DNA of 64,000 bases from the NCBI GenBank assembly GCA_015709635.1, contig CP054180.1:744001-808000 (forward strand). The letters are read 5' to 3'. The stretch comes from Gammaproteobacteria bacterium (GTDB taxonomy: Bacteria > Pseudomonadota > Gammaproteobacteria > Burkholderiales > Nitrosomonadaceae). Position 1 is the stretch's first letter. Each line of letters starts with the position of its first letter. The notes below the pieces were generated by a model. It searched no databases. It saw only the letters and a program-made list of their open reading frames with translations, and was not told the DNA's origin. This document shows, in pieces, positions 42,412 to 51,593 of the stretch. The position numbers and the translations under genes were made by a program.

Positions 42412-44040
42412 ATGAATGCACAAAAAGAGTCCAGCTGGATTGAGAAATTTTACCCGGATGCGGTGTGGGATGTGGCGATTGATCAAGGAGTTAGTTCCAA
42501 AGGAGGATCAAGCCCAAACATAATCACGCATGGAGTTCAGTCTTCGTACGATTGGAATGATCATTCGGGAGCGGTGGAAATTAAAACGCAGGCGCAGTTA
42601 ATCAAACTGGCATGCTTATACGATATTTCCCGTATTATGCTGACCACACGGACCATTGAGGATCTGTGTCAACAGCTTATTGAACATATGAGATTCGTAT
42701 GGCCGCCATGTGATCAGATTTTTCCGTTCGTTGAAATTGACGGCCAACACTTTTCGGCACACGAATCCGCACATCGATTAGCGTATCAGTATTCAGTGCC
42801 GGTTATAGTTAATGGCACTACAGCAGGTCAGGTAGGTGTTCTTTCCGAGGATATCGATGTAACGAGCTGGTCGGAAAATGAAGATGCTGTGTTTCTAAAA
42901 AATGTTGCACATGATCTTGGATCGTGGTGGCAGCAAAACCGGCTGGTTGCAGCGCAGAACTCATTGCTGAACGATGTGCGTATGATCGAAAGCACATTTA
43001 ACGCGCATGCCATCGTGGCGATAACCGATGAGTTTGGGAAAATACGCTATGTCAATGAAAAGTTTTGCCTGGTTTCCAAGTACTCGGCCGATGAATTGAT
43101 CGGGCAAGATCATCGCATCATTAACTCCGGTTATCATTCCAAAGAATTCATCAGAAACTTATGGGCTACGATTGCCAAAGGCAATGTCTGGCGCGGAGAA
43201 ATCAAGAATCGTGCCAAAGACGGCACGTACTATTGGGTTGATACGACGATAGTGCCGTTTCTTGATAGTGACGGATTGCCTTATCAGTATGTGGCGCTTC
43301 GTACCGAAGTGACGAATTACAAGCAGCTGGAACAAAAAATGGAAGAGCAGGTAACGGAATTAGCCCGCTCTAATGACGAACTGGAGCAATTCGCCTATGT
43401 CGTCACGCATGATCTGCAGGAACCGCTACGCGCCATCAACAGCTTCGTTCAGTTACTCAAAAAATACTGCGATCATCAACTGGATGACCGAGCCAAGGAT
43501 CTGATTTCGCACGCCGTGGCCGGTACCAATCGCATGCAAATGCTGATTGATGATCTGCTGACGTATGCCCAAGTGAATGCCAGTCAAGGACTTATCGAAA
43601 TTGATTGTGAACAGTTATTGAAAAATGTGCTGACGGATTTATCCGTCGTCATCGGCGAGTGCAATGCGATTGTTACGTATGATAAGCTTCCGGTGCTCAA
43701 GGGTATCCGCTTCCAGTTTATTCAGTTATTTACCAATCTGATCAATAACGCGCTCAAATTCCGCAGAAATCAACCGCCGCAAATACACATCGGTGTCGAA
43801 GAAAATCACCGTGAATGGATTTTTTCCGTCACAGACAATGGAATCGGTATTGAAGAACAGTATCTGGATCGTATTTTCCGGGTATTTCAGCGCCTGCACA
43901 GCCGGCGGGAATATGCCGGTACCGGTATCGGCTTGGCCATCTGCAAGAAAGTTGTGGAACATCACGGAGGGAAAATTTGGGTTAAATCGGCGCCCAATGT
44001 TGGTTCTTCGTTCTATTTTACAATCCAAAAAACTGATTAA
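42412..44040 (+). CDS. GAF-PAS sensor histidine kinase
   Basis: Cytoplasmic histidine kinase of 542 residues without membrane helices. A GAF-like region (about 60-190) is followed by a PAS-PAC domain (about 195-310, with HRIINSGYH and GTYYWVDTTIVPFLD), a HisKA domain with the phospho-accepting His333 in VVTHDLQEPLRA, and an HATPase with the N box LINNALKF, DNGIGI and GTGIGLAI. The HDLQEPLRA type is related to phytochrome-like kinases that pair with Rcp1-type single-domain regulators, such as the next gene 8 bases downstream. Confidence 0.92.
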   Translation: MNAQKESSWIEKFYPDAVWDVAIDQGVSSKGGSSPNIITHGVQSSYDWNDHSGAVEIKTQAQLIKLACLYDISRIMLTTRTIEDLCQQLIEHMRFVWPPCDQIFPFVEIDGQHFSAHESAHRLAYQYSVPVIVNGTTAGQVGVLSEDIDVTSWSENEDAVFLKNVAHDLGSWWQQNRLVAAQNSLLNDVRMIESTFNAHAIVAITDEFGKIRYVNEKFCLVSKYSADELIGQDHRIINSGYHSKEFIRNLWATIAKGNVWRGEIKNRAKDGTYYWVDTTIVPFLDSDGLPYQYVALRTEVTNYKQLEQKMEEQVTELARSNDELEQFAYVVTHDLQEPLRAINSFVQLLKKYCDHQLDDRAKDLISHAVAGTNRMQMLIDDLLTYAQVNASQGLIEIDCEQLLKNVLTDLSVVIGECNAIVTYDKLPVLKGIRFQFIQLFTNLINNALKFRRNQPPQIHIGVEENHREWIFSVTDNGIGIEEQYLDRIFRVFQRLHSRREYAGTGIGLAICKKVVEHHGGKIWVKSAPNVGSSFYFTIQKTD

Positions 44041-44048
44041 TTATCACG

Positions 44049-44495
44049 ATGTATCACAAAAATAATACTCATCCCAGAATCATTCTGATGATCGATGATA
44101 ATCCGACCGATGTTTTATTGATCAAAGAGGCATTTGCATTCTGTGAAGCAAACAGCGAAGTGCATGTGGCCGAAGACGGTGTTTACGCGCTGGAGTTCCT
44201 GAAGCGGCAGGGAGAATACGCACATGCGCCGCGTCCTGATATTATCTTGCTGGATCTCAATATGCCGAGAAAAAGCGGACTGGAAGTGTTGACGGAATTG
44301 AAATCGAATCCTGAATTAATGACCATTCCGGTGATCATTTATACGTCCTCCATCACCAAAGAAGATGTCAAAGCGGCATACCATCATCATGCAAATAGCT
44401 ACATCAGAAAATCGGTAGATTTTGATGACTGTATCCGGACCGCGAAATCGATTAAGGATTTCTGGTTTACCTGTTCAATTCTATCCGAGCCTTGA
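44049..44495 (+). CDS. single-domain response regulator (Rcp1-like)
   Basis: A 148-residue receiver without an output domain. It has the acidic pair IDDNPTD, the phospho-accepting Asp69 in LLDLNMP, the switch Thr/Ser in YTSSI and a Lys in IRKSVDF. The LKSNPELMTIPVIIYTSS stretch is typical of Rcp1-type regulators. It should take phosphate from the kinase just upstream and may pass it to the hybrid kinase 8 bases downstream. Confidence 0.92.
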   Translation: MYHKNNTHPRIILMIDDNPTDVLLIKEAFAFCEANSEVHVAEDGVYALEFLKRQGEYAHAPRPDIILLDLNMPRKSGLEVLTELKSNPELMTIPVIIYTSSITKEDVKAAYHHHANSYIRKSVDFDDCIRTAKSIKDFWFTCSILSEP

Positions 44496-44502
44496 GCAAA
44501 TC

Positions 44503-45960
44503 ATGACTTCATCCAAAATTCATATTTTATTGATCGAAGATAATGAATCAGACGCCTTACTGGTGCAAAGTGATTTGCAGCAAGCAATGGGCGATCAGAT
44601 TACCTTGGTTCATACCGAACGGTTAAGTACCGCGCTTGAATTAATCCGCGGGCAGTCATTTGATTTGATTCTGTCGGATCTCACCTTGCCCGATAGCGAC
44701 GGCATTACAACGATCAACCAACTGCGCGAGCATGCAGCGAGCATACCGATTGCAGTCTTATCGTTCCGGAATGATGAGAAACTGGCGATCAAAGCGATCA
44801 AAGCGGGTGCTCAGGATTATCTGGTCAAGGGAAGTTTGACCGAAGGTGTTCTGGCGCGTGTCATCCGTTATTCGATCGAGCGCAAGCGCATTGAAGAAAG
44901 CAACAGAAAAGCGCAGCGGCGCTTCCAGACCGTTTTTGAGAAAGCGCCGCTCGGCATTGCCCTGATCAATTTGCAGACGGGAAAATACTACGATGTGAAT
45001 CCTATGTACGCTTGTATTGCAGGCAGGAGCGTGGAGCAACTGCTGAGCATCCATCAAGCGGATATCATTCATCCTGAAGATGTTCCGTCTTATCAACATG
45101 ATATCGAACTTTTCATACATCATCAGCCGCATGACAGTAAAATAATAAAAAGGGTGTTACGTCCGGATATGTCCATTATCTGGATTGAGATGTCCATCGT
45201 ACCGTTTGAGCCCATGAATAATCATGAAGTCTGCCATTTATGCATGATCGAGGACATCACGGAACGCAAACGGATGATTGAAAACTTGCGGCACTTGACA
45301 ACGCATTTGCAGGATGTCCGGGAAGAGGAAAGAACCCGGATCGGCCGTGAAATACACGATGTTTTGGGTGGGACTTTGACCGTCCTGAAAATGGATTTGG
45401 ATTGGTTGTCGAAAAAGATCACGGCGGATCCCATGCATGAACGGGTGAAATCGCTGTACGCCTTAACGGGTGAGGCGATCGAGACCGCGCGCCGGGTGTC
45501 GGTCAATCTGCGGCCCAATGTGCTGGATAATCTTGGATTGTACGGTGCAATCGAATGGCTGGTGCGTGAATTTGAACAGCGCACGAATATCCAATGCTAC
45601 TTGGAATCTGTGATATCGACCATATCTTGCAGTAACAAGAACTTTGAAACCAGCATTTTTAGAATTGTTCAGGAGATATTTATCAATATAACCCGGCATT
45701 CGCAAGCCACGAAAGTGGATATCGAACTCATCGAAGATGATAACGATATTGTGATTACCATTAAAGATAATGGCGTCGGTATAACGGAATCACAAATGCT
45801 GAATCCCGAGTCGTTTGGAATTATTGGCATGAAAGAGAGAACACAGCAATTCGGCGGCAGGCTCGAGATATCCGGTAAGCCTTTCAAGGGCAGTGTGGTG
45901 ATACTTAAAATACCGTTGACTATTGCGGCAACAAACATCGGGGAATTGATCCATGATTAA
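44503..45960 (+). CDS. hybrid kinase: receiver, PAS, HPK7-type (NarX/DegS-like) kinase
   Basis: From the ATG at 44503 (8 bases after the preceding stop) it has 485 residues: an N-terminal receiver (Asp59 in LSDLTLP), a PAS domain (about 145-265, FEKAPLGIALINLQTGKYYDVNP), a HisKA_3 domain with His285 in GREIHDVLGG and a HATPase with DNGVGI. No membrane helix is present. HisKA_3 kinases normally signal to NarL/LuxR-type regulators, and one follows with an eight-base overlap. A longer frame from 44422 overlaps the preceding gene and is unlikely. Confidence 0.9.
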   Translation: MTSSKIHILLIEDNESDALLVQSDLQQAMGDQITLVHTERLSTALELIRGQSFDLILSDLTLPDSDGITTINQLREHAASIPIAVLSFRNDEKLAIKAIKAGAQDYLVKGSLTEGVLARVIRYSIERKRIEESNRKAQRRFQTVFEKAPLGIALINLQTGKYYDVNPMYACIAGRSVEQLLSIHQADIIHPEDVPSYQHDIELFIHHQPHDSKIIKRVLRPDMSIIWIEMSIVPFEPMNNHEVCHLCMIEDITERKRMIENLRHLTTHLQDVREEERTRIGREIHDVLGGTLTVLKMDLDWLSKKITADPMHERVKSLYALTGEAIETARRVSVNLRPNVLDNLGLYGAIEWLVREFEQRTNIQCYLESVISTISCSNKNFETSIFRIVQEIFINITRHSQATKVDIELIEDDNDIVITIKDNGVGITESQMLNPESFGIIGMKERTQQFGGRLEISGKPFKGSVVILKIPLTIAATNIGELIHD

Positions 45961-46585
45961 AGTTCTGATTGCAGACGATCATGCGTTATTTCGTGATGGT
46001 CTGAAAAGAATATTTAACGAAACGGACGATATCAAAGTGGTTGCGGAAGCCACCGATGGAAAAGATATTCTCAAGAAAGCGCGCGAGGTTGATTGGGATA
46101 TCGCACTGCTGGATATTAGCCTGCCCGATATCAACGGCCTGGATATACTGAAAAGAATTTTATCGATCAATGTCTCGTCGTGCGTATTGGTTCTCAGCAT
46201 GTATCCGGAGGAGGAATATGCAATCCGCGCTATCCGCTCCGGTGCTTCCGGGTATTTGACCAAAGACAGCCCGACCGACCAGTTGATCTCGGTGATTCGC
46301 CGCCTGGCCAAAGGCGGGAAATACGTTAATCCCGAACTGGCCGAGAAACTGTTGTTCAATCCGGTGATGGAATCGGACAAATTAACACATACCGCCTTCT
46401 CAGATCGGGAATTTCATGTGTTCAAGCTGATCGTTGCCGGAGAATCGTTAACATCCATCGCCAATAAGTTGTCGCTCAGTGTCAAAACGGTCAGCACTTA
46501 CCGTTCGCGCATTCTGGAAAAAATGAACATGAAGAACAATGCGCAACTGGTTCGTTATGCCATTCAGCATCGGCTGGTCGAATAA
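45953..46585 (+). CDS. NarL/FixJ-family response regulator
   Basis: A 210-residue transcription factor with a receiver (acidic pair DDH at 8-10, phospho-accepting Asp54 in LLDISLPD, Lys in LTKDSP) and a LuxR-type helix-turn-helix (FSDREFHVFKLIVAGESLTSIANKLSLSVKTVSTYRSRILEKM, about 149-192). It overlaps the hybrid kinase by eight bases and is its probable partner. Target genes are unknown. Stop is 4 bases from a convergent hydrolase gene. Confidence 0.93.
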   Translation: MIKVLIADDHALFRDGLKRIFNETDDIKVVAEATDGKDILKKAREVDWDIALLDISLPDINGLDILKRILSINVSSCVLVLSMYPEEEYAIRAIRSGASGYLTKDSPTDQLISVIRRLAKGGKYVNPELAEKLLFNPVMESDKLTHTAFSDREFHVFKLIVAGESLTSIANKLSLSVKTVSTYRSRILEKMNMKNNAQLVRYAIQHRLVE

Positions 46586-46589
46586 AATC

Positions 46590-47225
46590 TCAGATTCTGT
46601 GCGCGAAATGGTCGAATACCAGTCGCTTGAGCAGCGCCAGTTTGCCGTGAAAGAAATGCTCCGCGCCGGGTACAACCAAAACTGGTTGCGCTGCCGGTTC
46701 CGCCCAACCTAAAACCGCTTCGGGTAATACCACATTGTCTTTATCGCCGTGCATGATCAGAGCGTATTGAGTCGTCTCCGGTACTGGCGGTGCTTGTAGG
46801 TTAACCACCGACGGAGCGACCAGAATTAGAAACTCAGGTGCCAGTTTCTCCGCCGCATGCAATTGAATAGCACCACCGAATGAGAATCCCGCTAGCAGCA
46901 ACGGAATATCCGCAGCTTGCTGAATGAATTGGTCGCGAATGGTTTGCGTCACTGCCAATACATCCTCGATTTCACCCACACCATGAGCGAAGTGACCTTC
47001 ACTTCGGCCGACACCGCGAAAATTGAATTTTACCGTGATGAATTCGAGTTCCAGCAAAGCCGTGAACAAGGTGTGTACAACTTTGTTATCCATCGTTCCG
47101 CCATGCAACGGATGCGGATGAGCAACGATGGCGATTCCTTTGGGCGCTGAGCGGGGTTCGCCCAGAACGGTTTCCAGCTTACCCGCCGGACCATCGATAA
47201 AAAATTTCTGTGTGATTACGGACAA
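46590..47225 (-). CDS. alpha/beta hydrolase (dienelactone-hydrolase-like)
   Basis: A 211-residue cytoplasmic hydrolase. It has AHPHPLHGGTMDNKVV near the N-terminus, FNFRGVGRSEG, the nucleophile elbow GFSFGG, an acid in HGDKDNVV and the catalytic His in GAEHFFHG. This HPHPxxGG-type family is widespread in proteobacteria with unknown substrate. It starts 36 bases after the ferredoxin stop and could be cotranscribed with it. Confidence 0.87.
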   Translation of the reverse strand: MSVITQKFFIDGPAGKLETVLGEPRSAPKGIAIVAHPHPLHGGTMDNKVVHTLFTALLELEFITVKFNFRGVGRSEGHFAHGVGEIEDVLAVTQTIRDQFIQQAADIPLLLAGFSFGGAIQLHAAEKLAPEFLILVAPSVVNLQAPPVPETTQYALIMHGDKDNVVLPEAVLGWAEPAAQPVLVVPGAEHFFHGKLALLKRLVFDHFAHRI

Positions 47226-47261
47226 ACTATTGTTCTCAACAATGTAGCCGATCGGCGCAGA

Positions 47262-47570
47262 TCAGATTTTCAGGCGCTCGACGACGTTGCCTTTGATCAG
47301 GTGCTCGTCAATGATTTCGTCGATGTCGTCTTTGTCGATGTAGGTGTACCACGTCTCTTCCGGGTAAATGACGATCACCGGACCTTCGTTGCAGCGATCC
47401 AGGCAGCCGGCATTGTTGATACGGATTTTTTTCTTGCCGTCCAGCTTGAGCGATTTAATGCGTTGCTTGGCGTAATCGCGCAGTTCCTGAGCACCGAAAT
47501 TGTTGCAGCATTTGGCGCCGCCTTCACGTTGATTGGTACAGAAAAAAACATGGTGCTGATAATAACTCAT
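47262..47570 (-). CDS. thioredoxin-like [2Fe-2S] ferredoxin
   Basis: A 102-residue electron carrier from the ATG at 47570. Cys11, Cys21/Cys22, Cys56 and Cys60 (in FFCTNQ, AKCCNN and AGCLDRC) follow the pattern of thioredoxin-fold [2Fe-2S] ferredoxins. GPVIVIYPEETWY is typical. An in-frame upstream ATG at 47630 would overlap the substrate-binding protein gene. It lies after potABCD; the partner enzyme is not evident. Confidence 0.9.
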   Translation of the reverse strand: MSYYQHHVFFCTNQREGGAKCCNNFGAQELRDYAKQRIKSLKLDGKKKIRINNAGCLDRCNEGPVIVIYPEETWYTYIDKDDIDEIIDEHLIKGNVVERLKI

Positions 47571-47605
47571 GAGTATTCCCGGAAAGAATGTGAAAGAGGG
47601 TAAGT

Positions 47606-48712
47606 TTAACGCAATTTTATTTCCGTCCATATGCGGCTGAGTACGCGGCGCTGCTGATAATTCAGATCGGTGATCATTTCCAGCCGCGCTAAGGTATCGT
47701 CATCCGGAAATATCACTTGGTTGTTTACCAGTTCCGGCTGGATGAACGGTTTTGCCGCCGTGTTCGGATTGCCGGATCCGATCAGGTTGGTCAGCTCGGC
47801 GGAATTTTTGCCGTCCAGCATGAAATTAATGAATTGATGCGCCAAATCAGGATGTTTGCCGCTTTTGTGCAGCACCATGCTGTCCAGCGACATCACCGCG
47901 CCTTGCTTGGGAATGGCGTAATCGATGGTGAAATGACGTCCGGTTTTTTGCGCATCCAGCGCAGCCTGAAATAAATCGTTGGAATAACCGTGTACTACCC
48001 ATAAATCGCCGATGGCGATTTCGCGGATGTAGCTGGTATTGCTGAATGCTGCCCAATAGGGCTTGGCGCGGATAATCAATTCCTTCGCTTGATTCCAATG
48101 CGCTTCATCTTGATCGTCCGCGGTGTAACCCAGGTATAACAATGCTGCAGCCATCAATTCGCGTGGACTATCCAGCACGGTGACGCGTCCCTTTATTTTT
48201 TTCAGGTACTCGGGTTCGAAGATAAGCGCCCAAGTGTCGGCTGGCAAACCCAATTCACGCATTTTATCGGTATTGAATCCCAATAACGTCAATGTATAGG
48301 CATACGGGACAGAATAGCGGTTTTCCGGATCGAATTGCGTTTTCAAATAAGCGGGGTGAATATTTTTCAAATTTGGTAGCAAGGTCTTATCCAGCGGCAC
48401 CAGAACACCCTGACGGATCAAGGTATCCATGGCGTTACCGGTCGGTACGATCAAATCGTAACCGGATGCGCCGGCAGCCAGCTTGGCCAGCATTTCTTCG
48501 TTATCGGAAAAATAATCCTGTTCGACGCGGCAATCGCACAGTGCCTCGAAGTGCCGCACGGTTTGTGGCGCAATGTAATTGTTCCAGTTGAATAGTTGTA
48601 GGACGTTGGCGCCGGCGTAACCGGAAGCAGCAGGATGTTGCATGCAACCGCCCAGCGTCAATGAAAGTGCGAGAATTATCGCTGTGAGCGGAAGTTGCGA
48701 CCAGTGGCGCAT
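47606..48712 (-). CDS. potD: polyamine-type ABC transporter substrate-binding lipoprotein
   Basis: Periplasmic binding protein for spermidine or putrescine type substrates. From the ATG at 48712 it has 368 residues with a lipoprotein signal (LTLGGC), the N-terminal NVLQLFNWNNYIAP and ASGYDLIVPTGNAMDTL segments typical of PotD/PotF, and SPRELMAAALLYLGY. A GTG at 48718 overlapping potC is an alternative start. It is the last transporter gene in the potA-potB-potC-potD order. Confidence 0.92.
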   Translation of the reverse strand: MRHWSQLPLTAIILALSLTLGGCMQHPAASGYAGANVLQLFNWNNYIAPQTVRHFEALCDCRVEQDYFSDNEEMLAKLAAGASGYDLIVPTGNAMDTLIRQGVLVPLDKTLLPNLKNIHPAYLKTQFDPENRYSVPYAYTLTLLGFNTDKMRELGLPADTWALIFEPEYLKKIKGRVTVLDSPRELMAAALLYLGYTADDQDEAHWNQAKELIIRAKPYWAAFSNTSYIREIAIGDLWVVHGYSNDLFQAALDAQKTGRHFTIDYAIPKQGAVMSLDSMVLHKSGKHPDLAHQFINFMLDGKNSAELTNLIGSGNPNTAAKPFIQPELVNNQVIFPDDDTLARLEMITDLNYQQRRVLSRIWTEIKLR

Positions 48713-48714
48713 GA

Positions 48715-49494
48715 TCACTTGGATTCACCCAGCATGCTGCTGTCGAAGCGTGAGGCGATGATGATCAGCGTCAATGTCAGCAGCATCAGCAGAGTGGAAA
48801 TAGCATTCACTTCCGGTGTGACCGCCACCTTGATCATGGTGTAGATTTGGATCGGCAGAATCGGTTCGCCGACGCCTTTAGTGAAGAAGGTAATGACAAA
48901 ATCGTCGATCGACAGCGTGAACGACATTAAAGCCCCGGCGATGATGGCCGGTCTGATCAAGGGTAGGGTGATTTGCCGGAAAGTTTGCCACGGTGTTGCA
49001 CCAAGATCGCGCGCCGCCTCGAAAATGGATTCGTCCATGCCTTGCAAACGCGCCCGCACGATGATCGCGACAAATCCGATACAAAAAGTGGTATGCGCAA
49101 TGATGATCGAGATCATGCCGAGGGTCAGGTTGAGCACTTGCAGAAAGAACAACAGCAGCGAGACACCGAGCAGGATCTCCGGCATGGCGACCGGGGTGAA
49201 TGCCAGGATTGGTAATACCTTGAGTTTGTAGCGGTGAATCGCCAAACCGGCCATGGTGCCCAGGATCGTGGCGATGGTGCTGGCGCTGACGGCGATGATC
49301 AATGAATTGCGCGCGGCCAGCAACATTTCATGATCATGCAACAAGGCCTGATACCAATGCAGTGTGAATCCCACCCACTCGGCGTTGAGTTTCGAGTCGT
49401 TGAAGGAAAACATCACGACAATGATCAACGGGATATACAAAAAGGCGTATACCCCGATCGATACGATCCATAAAACGGTCATCCGGCGCGGCAT
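48715..49494 (-). CDS. potC: polyamine-type ABC transporter permease, PotC
   Basis: Inner-membrane permease of 259 residues with six predicted helices. The EAA loop EAARDLGATPWQTFRQITLPLIRPAI lies about two-thirds through and contacts the ATPase. The start at 49494 is 2 bases after the potB stop; the longer frame from 49773 lies wholly in potB and is not used. LSIDDFVITFF is a PotC signature. Confidence 0.94.
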   Translation of the reverse strand: MPRRMTVLWIVSIGVYAFLYIPLIIVVMFSFNDSKLNAEWVGFTLHWYQALLHDHEMLLAARNSLIIAVSASTIATILGTMAGLAIHRYKLKVLPILAFTPVAMPEILLGVSLLLFFLQVLNLTLGMISIIIAHTTFCIGFVAIIVRARLQGMDESIFEAARDLGATPWQTFRQITLPLIRPAIIAGALMSFTLSIDDFVITFFTKGVGEPILPIQIYTMIKVAVTPEVNAISTLLMLLTLTLIIIASRFDSSMLGESK

Positions 49495-49496
49495 GA

Positions 49497-50393
49497 TTAG
49501 GTAATCTTGGTGACCGGCTTGGCGAGCCGGGAGAATAATCCGGCGATGATCAGCACCGCCAGCGTCAGCATGATCGACAGTGTCGAGCCGAACGGCCAGT
49601 CCCGGGTACCGAGAAACTGGTCTTTGATCAGATTGCCGATCATGATGTCGCCCGTTCCGCCCAGGATATCGGGAATAGCGAACATGCCGAGAACGGGAAT
49701 GAAAACCAGTGCCGATCCGGAAAAAATACCCGGCAGCGACTGCGGCCAGGTGACGTACCAGAAACGCTGCCAACGGTTCGCGCCCAGATCCTGCGCAGCA
49801 TCCAGCAAGATCAGATCATGCTTCTCCAGATTGGTATACAGCGGCAGAATCATGAACGGCAAGTGCACATAAATCATCCCGATCAGAACCGCAAACGGTG
49901 AAAAAAGCAGCGTGACCGGCGCGATGCCGAAAACGGCCAAGATATGGTTGATCGTATGGCTGAGCGCCGATTCCGGGCCGAGGATGATCATCCAGGCATA
50001 AATGCGGATGAGAAAATTGCTGGCGAATGGCAGCACCACCAGCATGATCATCAGATTACGGAATTTTTTTTGACTACGGGCGATCAGCAACGCCAGCGGA
50101 TAGGCCATGGCGATGCAGATCACCGTGGTGAGCGTGGCGACAGTGAATGATTTCAGGAATATTTCCAGGTAAATAAAATCGCTGAAAAAAAATTGATAGG
50201 TTTCAACCGTCAAACCGGATTCTGCGTTTGTATCGCCAGACAAGAGATGAACCGGCGCCAAACCGCCGAATTCGCCCGGCAGACGGAAAGAAGTAAAAAT
50301 CATGATTGCACCCGGCGCGGCGAAGAATATCAGCAAGAACAGCAGCGGTGGCGTGCTGATGAGCCATTTGATAATCCGGTTTGAGATCTGCAT
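49497..50393 (-). CDS. potB: polyamine-type ABC transporter permease, PotB
   Basis: Inner-membrane permease of 298 residues. It shows the N-terminal helix (TPPLLFLLIFFAAPGAIMIF), a periplasmic loop, and the EAA-type motif LDAAQDLGANRWQRFWYVTWPQSLPGI. It lies 23 bases after potA and 2 bases before potC. Confidence 0.94.
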   Translation of the reverse strand: MQISNRIIKWLISTPPLLFLLIFFAAPGAIMIFTSFRLPGEFGGLAPVHLLSGDTNAESGLTVETYQFFFSDFIYLEIFLKSFTVATLTTVICIAMAYPLALLIARSQKKFRNLMIMLVVLPFASNFLIRIYAWMIILGPESALSHTINHILAVFGIAPVTLLFSPFAVLIGMIYVHLPFMILPLYTNLEKHDLILLDAAQDLGANRWQRFWYVTWPQSLPGIFSGSALVFIPVLGMFAIPDILGGTGDIMIGNLIKDQFLGTRDWPFGSTLSIMLTLAVLIIAGLFSRLAKPVTKIT

Positions 50394-50416
50394 GTCCTGG
50401 AAGAATCAACGATCGG

Positions 50417-51502
50417 TTAGTCGGGAAAAAATTGTGCCGATTGTTCCTGCCAGCTGATCACAACAGGATCACCGATTTCAAAAAGCTTGGCATGGCCAGG
50501 TGCAGAATTGGGGAGCAGCGCTTCGATGCGCGTGCTGTTGGCAAGCTCGATGATATATGTCGTGACATCACCGATATAGAAGAAATCCTTTATTTTTCCG
50601 GTCGATTGGAATTCAGCCGTCGCATCCTCCGCGCGAGCGGCGATATGGACTTGCTCCGGGCGTATGGCGATGACGCCCTGATCGCCGGCTTTAATATGTT
50701 CCCTGCCTGGCACCTTAACTTCTCCCAATCCTGTGACGGCTAATTTTAAATGTGAGGCGGAAACTCCGGTGACTCGAGCCTCCAGCATATTAATCTTACC
50801 GATAAAATCGGCCACAAAACGGTTGACCGGAAAATTGTAAATGCGCGACGGTTCGTCGATCTGCTCGATTTTCCCCTGATTCATCACGGCAATGCGATGC
50901 GACAACGCCAATGCTTCGTTTTGCGCGTGCGTGACGTAAATGAACGTGACGCCGGCTTCGGCTTGCAGCTTGATCAGCTCGCGTTGCATGTTCTCGCGCA
51001 GTTTTTCATCCAGCGCACCCAACGGTTCGTCCAGCAACAACAGGCGCGGCTGATTGATGAGTCCCCGGGCGAATGCCACGCGCTGCCTTTGTCCGCCGGA
51101 TAATTCATGCGGGTAGCGCTCGGCAAATGGGGTAAGTTCGACTTCTTGCAATGTCTCGGCAACCCGGGTTTTGATTTCCTCGCGCGTTTTGCCCGCCATT
51201 TTCAGCGGGAATCCGATATTACCGGCGACCGTCATGTGCGGGAATAACGCATAGCTTTGGAAAACCGTATGAAAGGGGCGTTTTTCCGGCGGCAGACCGA
51301 CGATGTCTGCGCCGTCGAGCAAAATTTCCCCGCTATCGGGCGCATCAAAACCGGCGATCATGCGCAGCAGCGTTGTCTTGCCGCAGCCGGAAGGGCCCAG
51401 CAAGGTAAAAAATTCCCCGGCTTCGACGGCGATACTGACATTGTTCACCGCGGTAAAATTGCCGAACCGTTTGGTCACATTGCGGATTTCGAGGAACGTC
51501 AT
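50417..51502 (-). CDS. potA: polyamine-type ABC transporter ATP-binding protein, PotA
   Basis: ATPase of 361 residues. From the ATG at 51502 it has Walker A GPSGCGKTT (36-44), the Q-loop, signature LSGGQRQRVA, Walker B RLLLLDEPLGALD and H-loop THAQNEA, then a C-terminal TOBE domain (MLEARVTGVSAS onward). A TTG at 51538 extends the frame but is less likely. First gene of potABCD. Confidence 0.94.
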   Translation of the reverse strand: MTFLEIRNVTKRFGNFTAVNNVSIAVEAGEFFTLLGPSGCGKTTLLRMIAGFDAPDSGEILLDGADIVGLPPEKRPFHTVFQSYALFPHMTVAGNIGFPLKMAGKTREEIKTRVAETLQEVELTPFAERYPHELSGGQRQRVAFARGLINQPRLLLLDEPLGALDEKLRENMQRELIKLQAEAGVTFIYVTHAQNEALALSHRIAVMNQGKIEQIDEPSRIYNFPVNRFVADFIGKINMLEARVTGVSASHLKLAVTGLGEVKVPGREHIKAGDQGVIAIRPEQVHIAARAEDATAEFQSTGKIKDFFYIGDVTTYIIELANSTRIEALLPNSAPGHAKLFEIGDPVVISWQEQSAQFFPD

Positions 51503-51593
51503 ACGTTCTTCAGCGGGAAGAAAGCGGTACTTTAGCAAAGTTTGCCGGGCTGATGATCATTCGATTCCGGCTTGCACTGATGATTGTGCGGAA

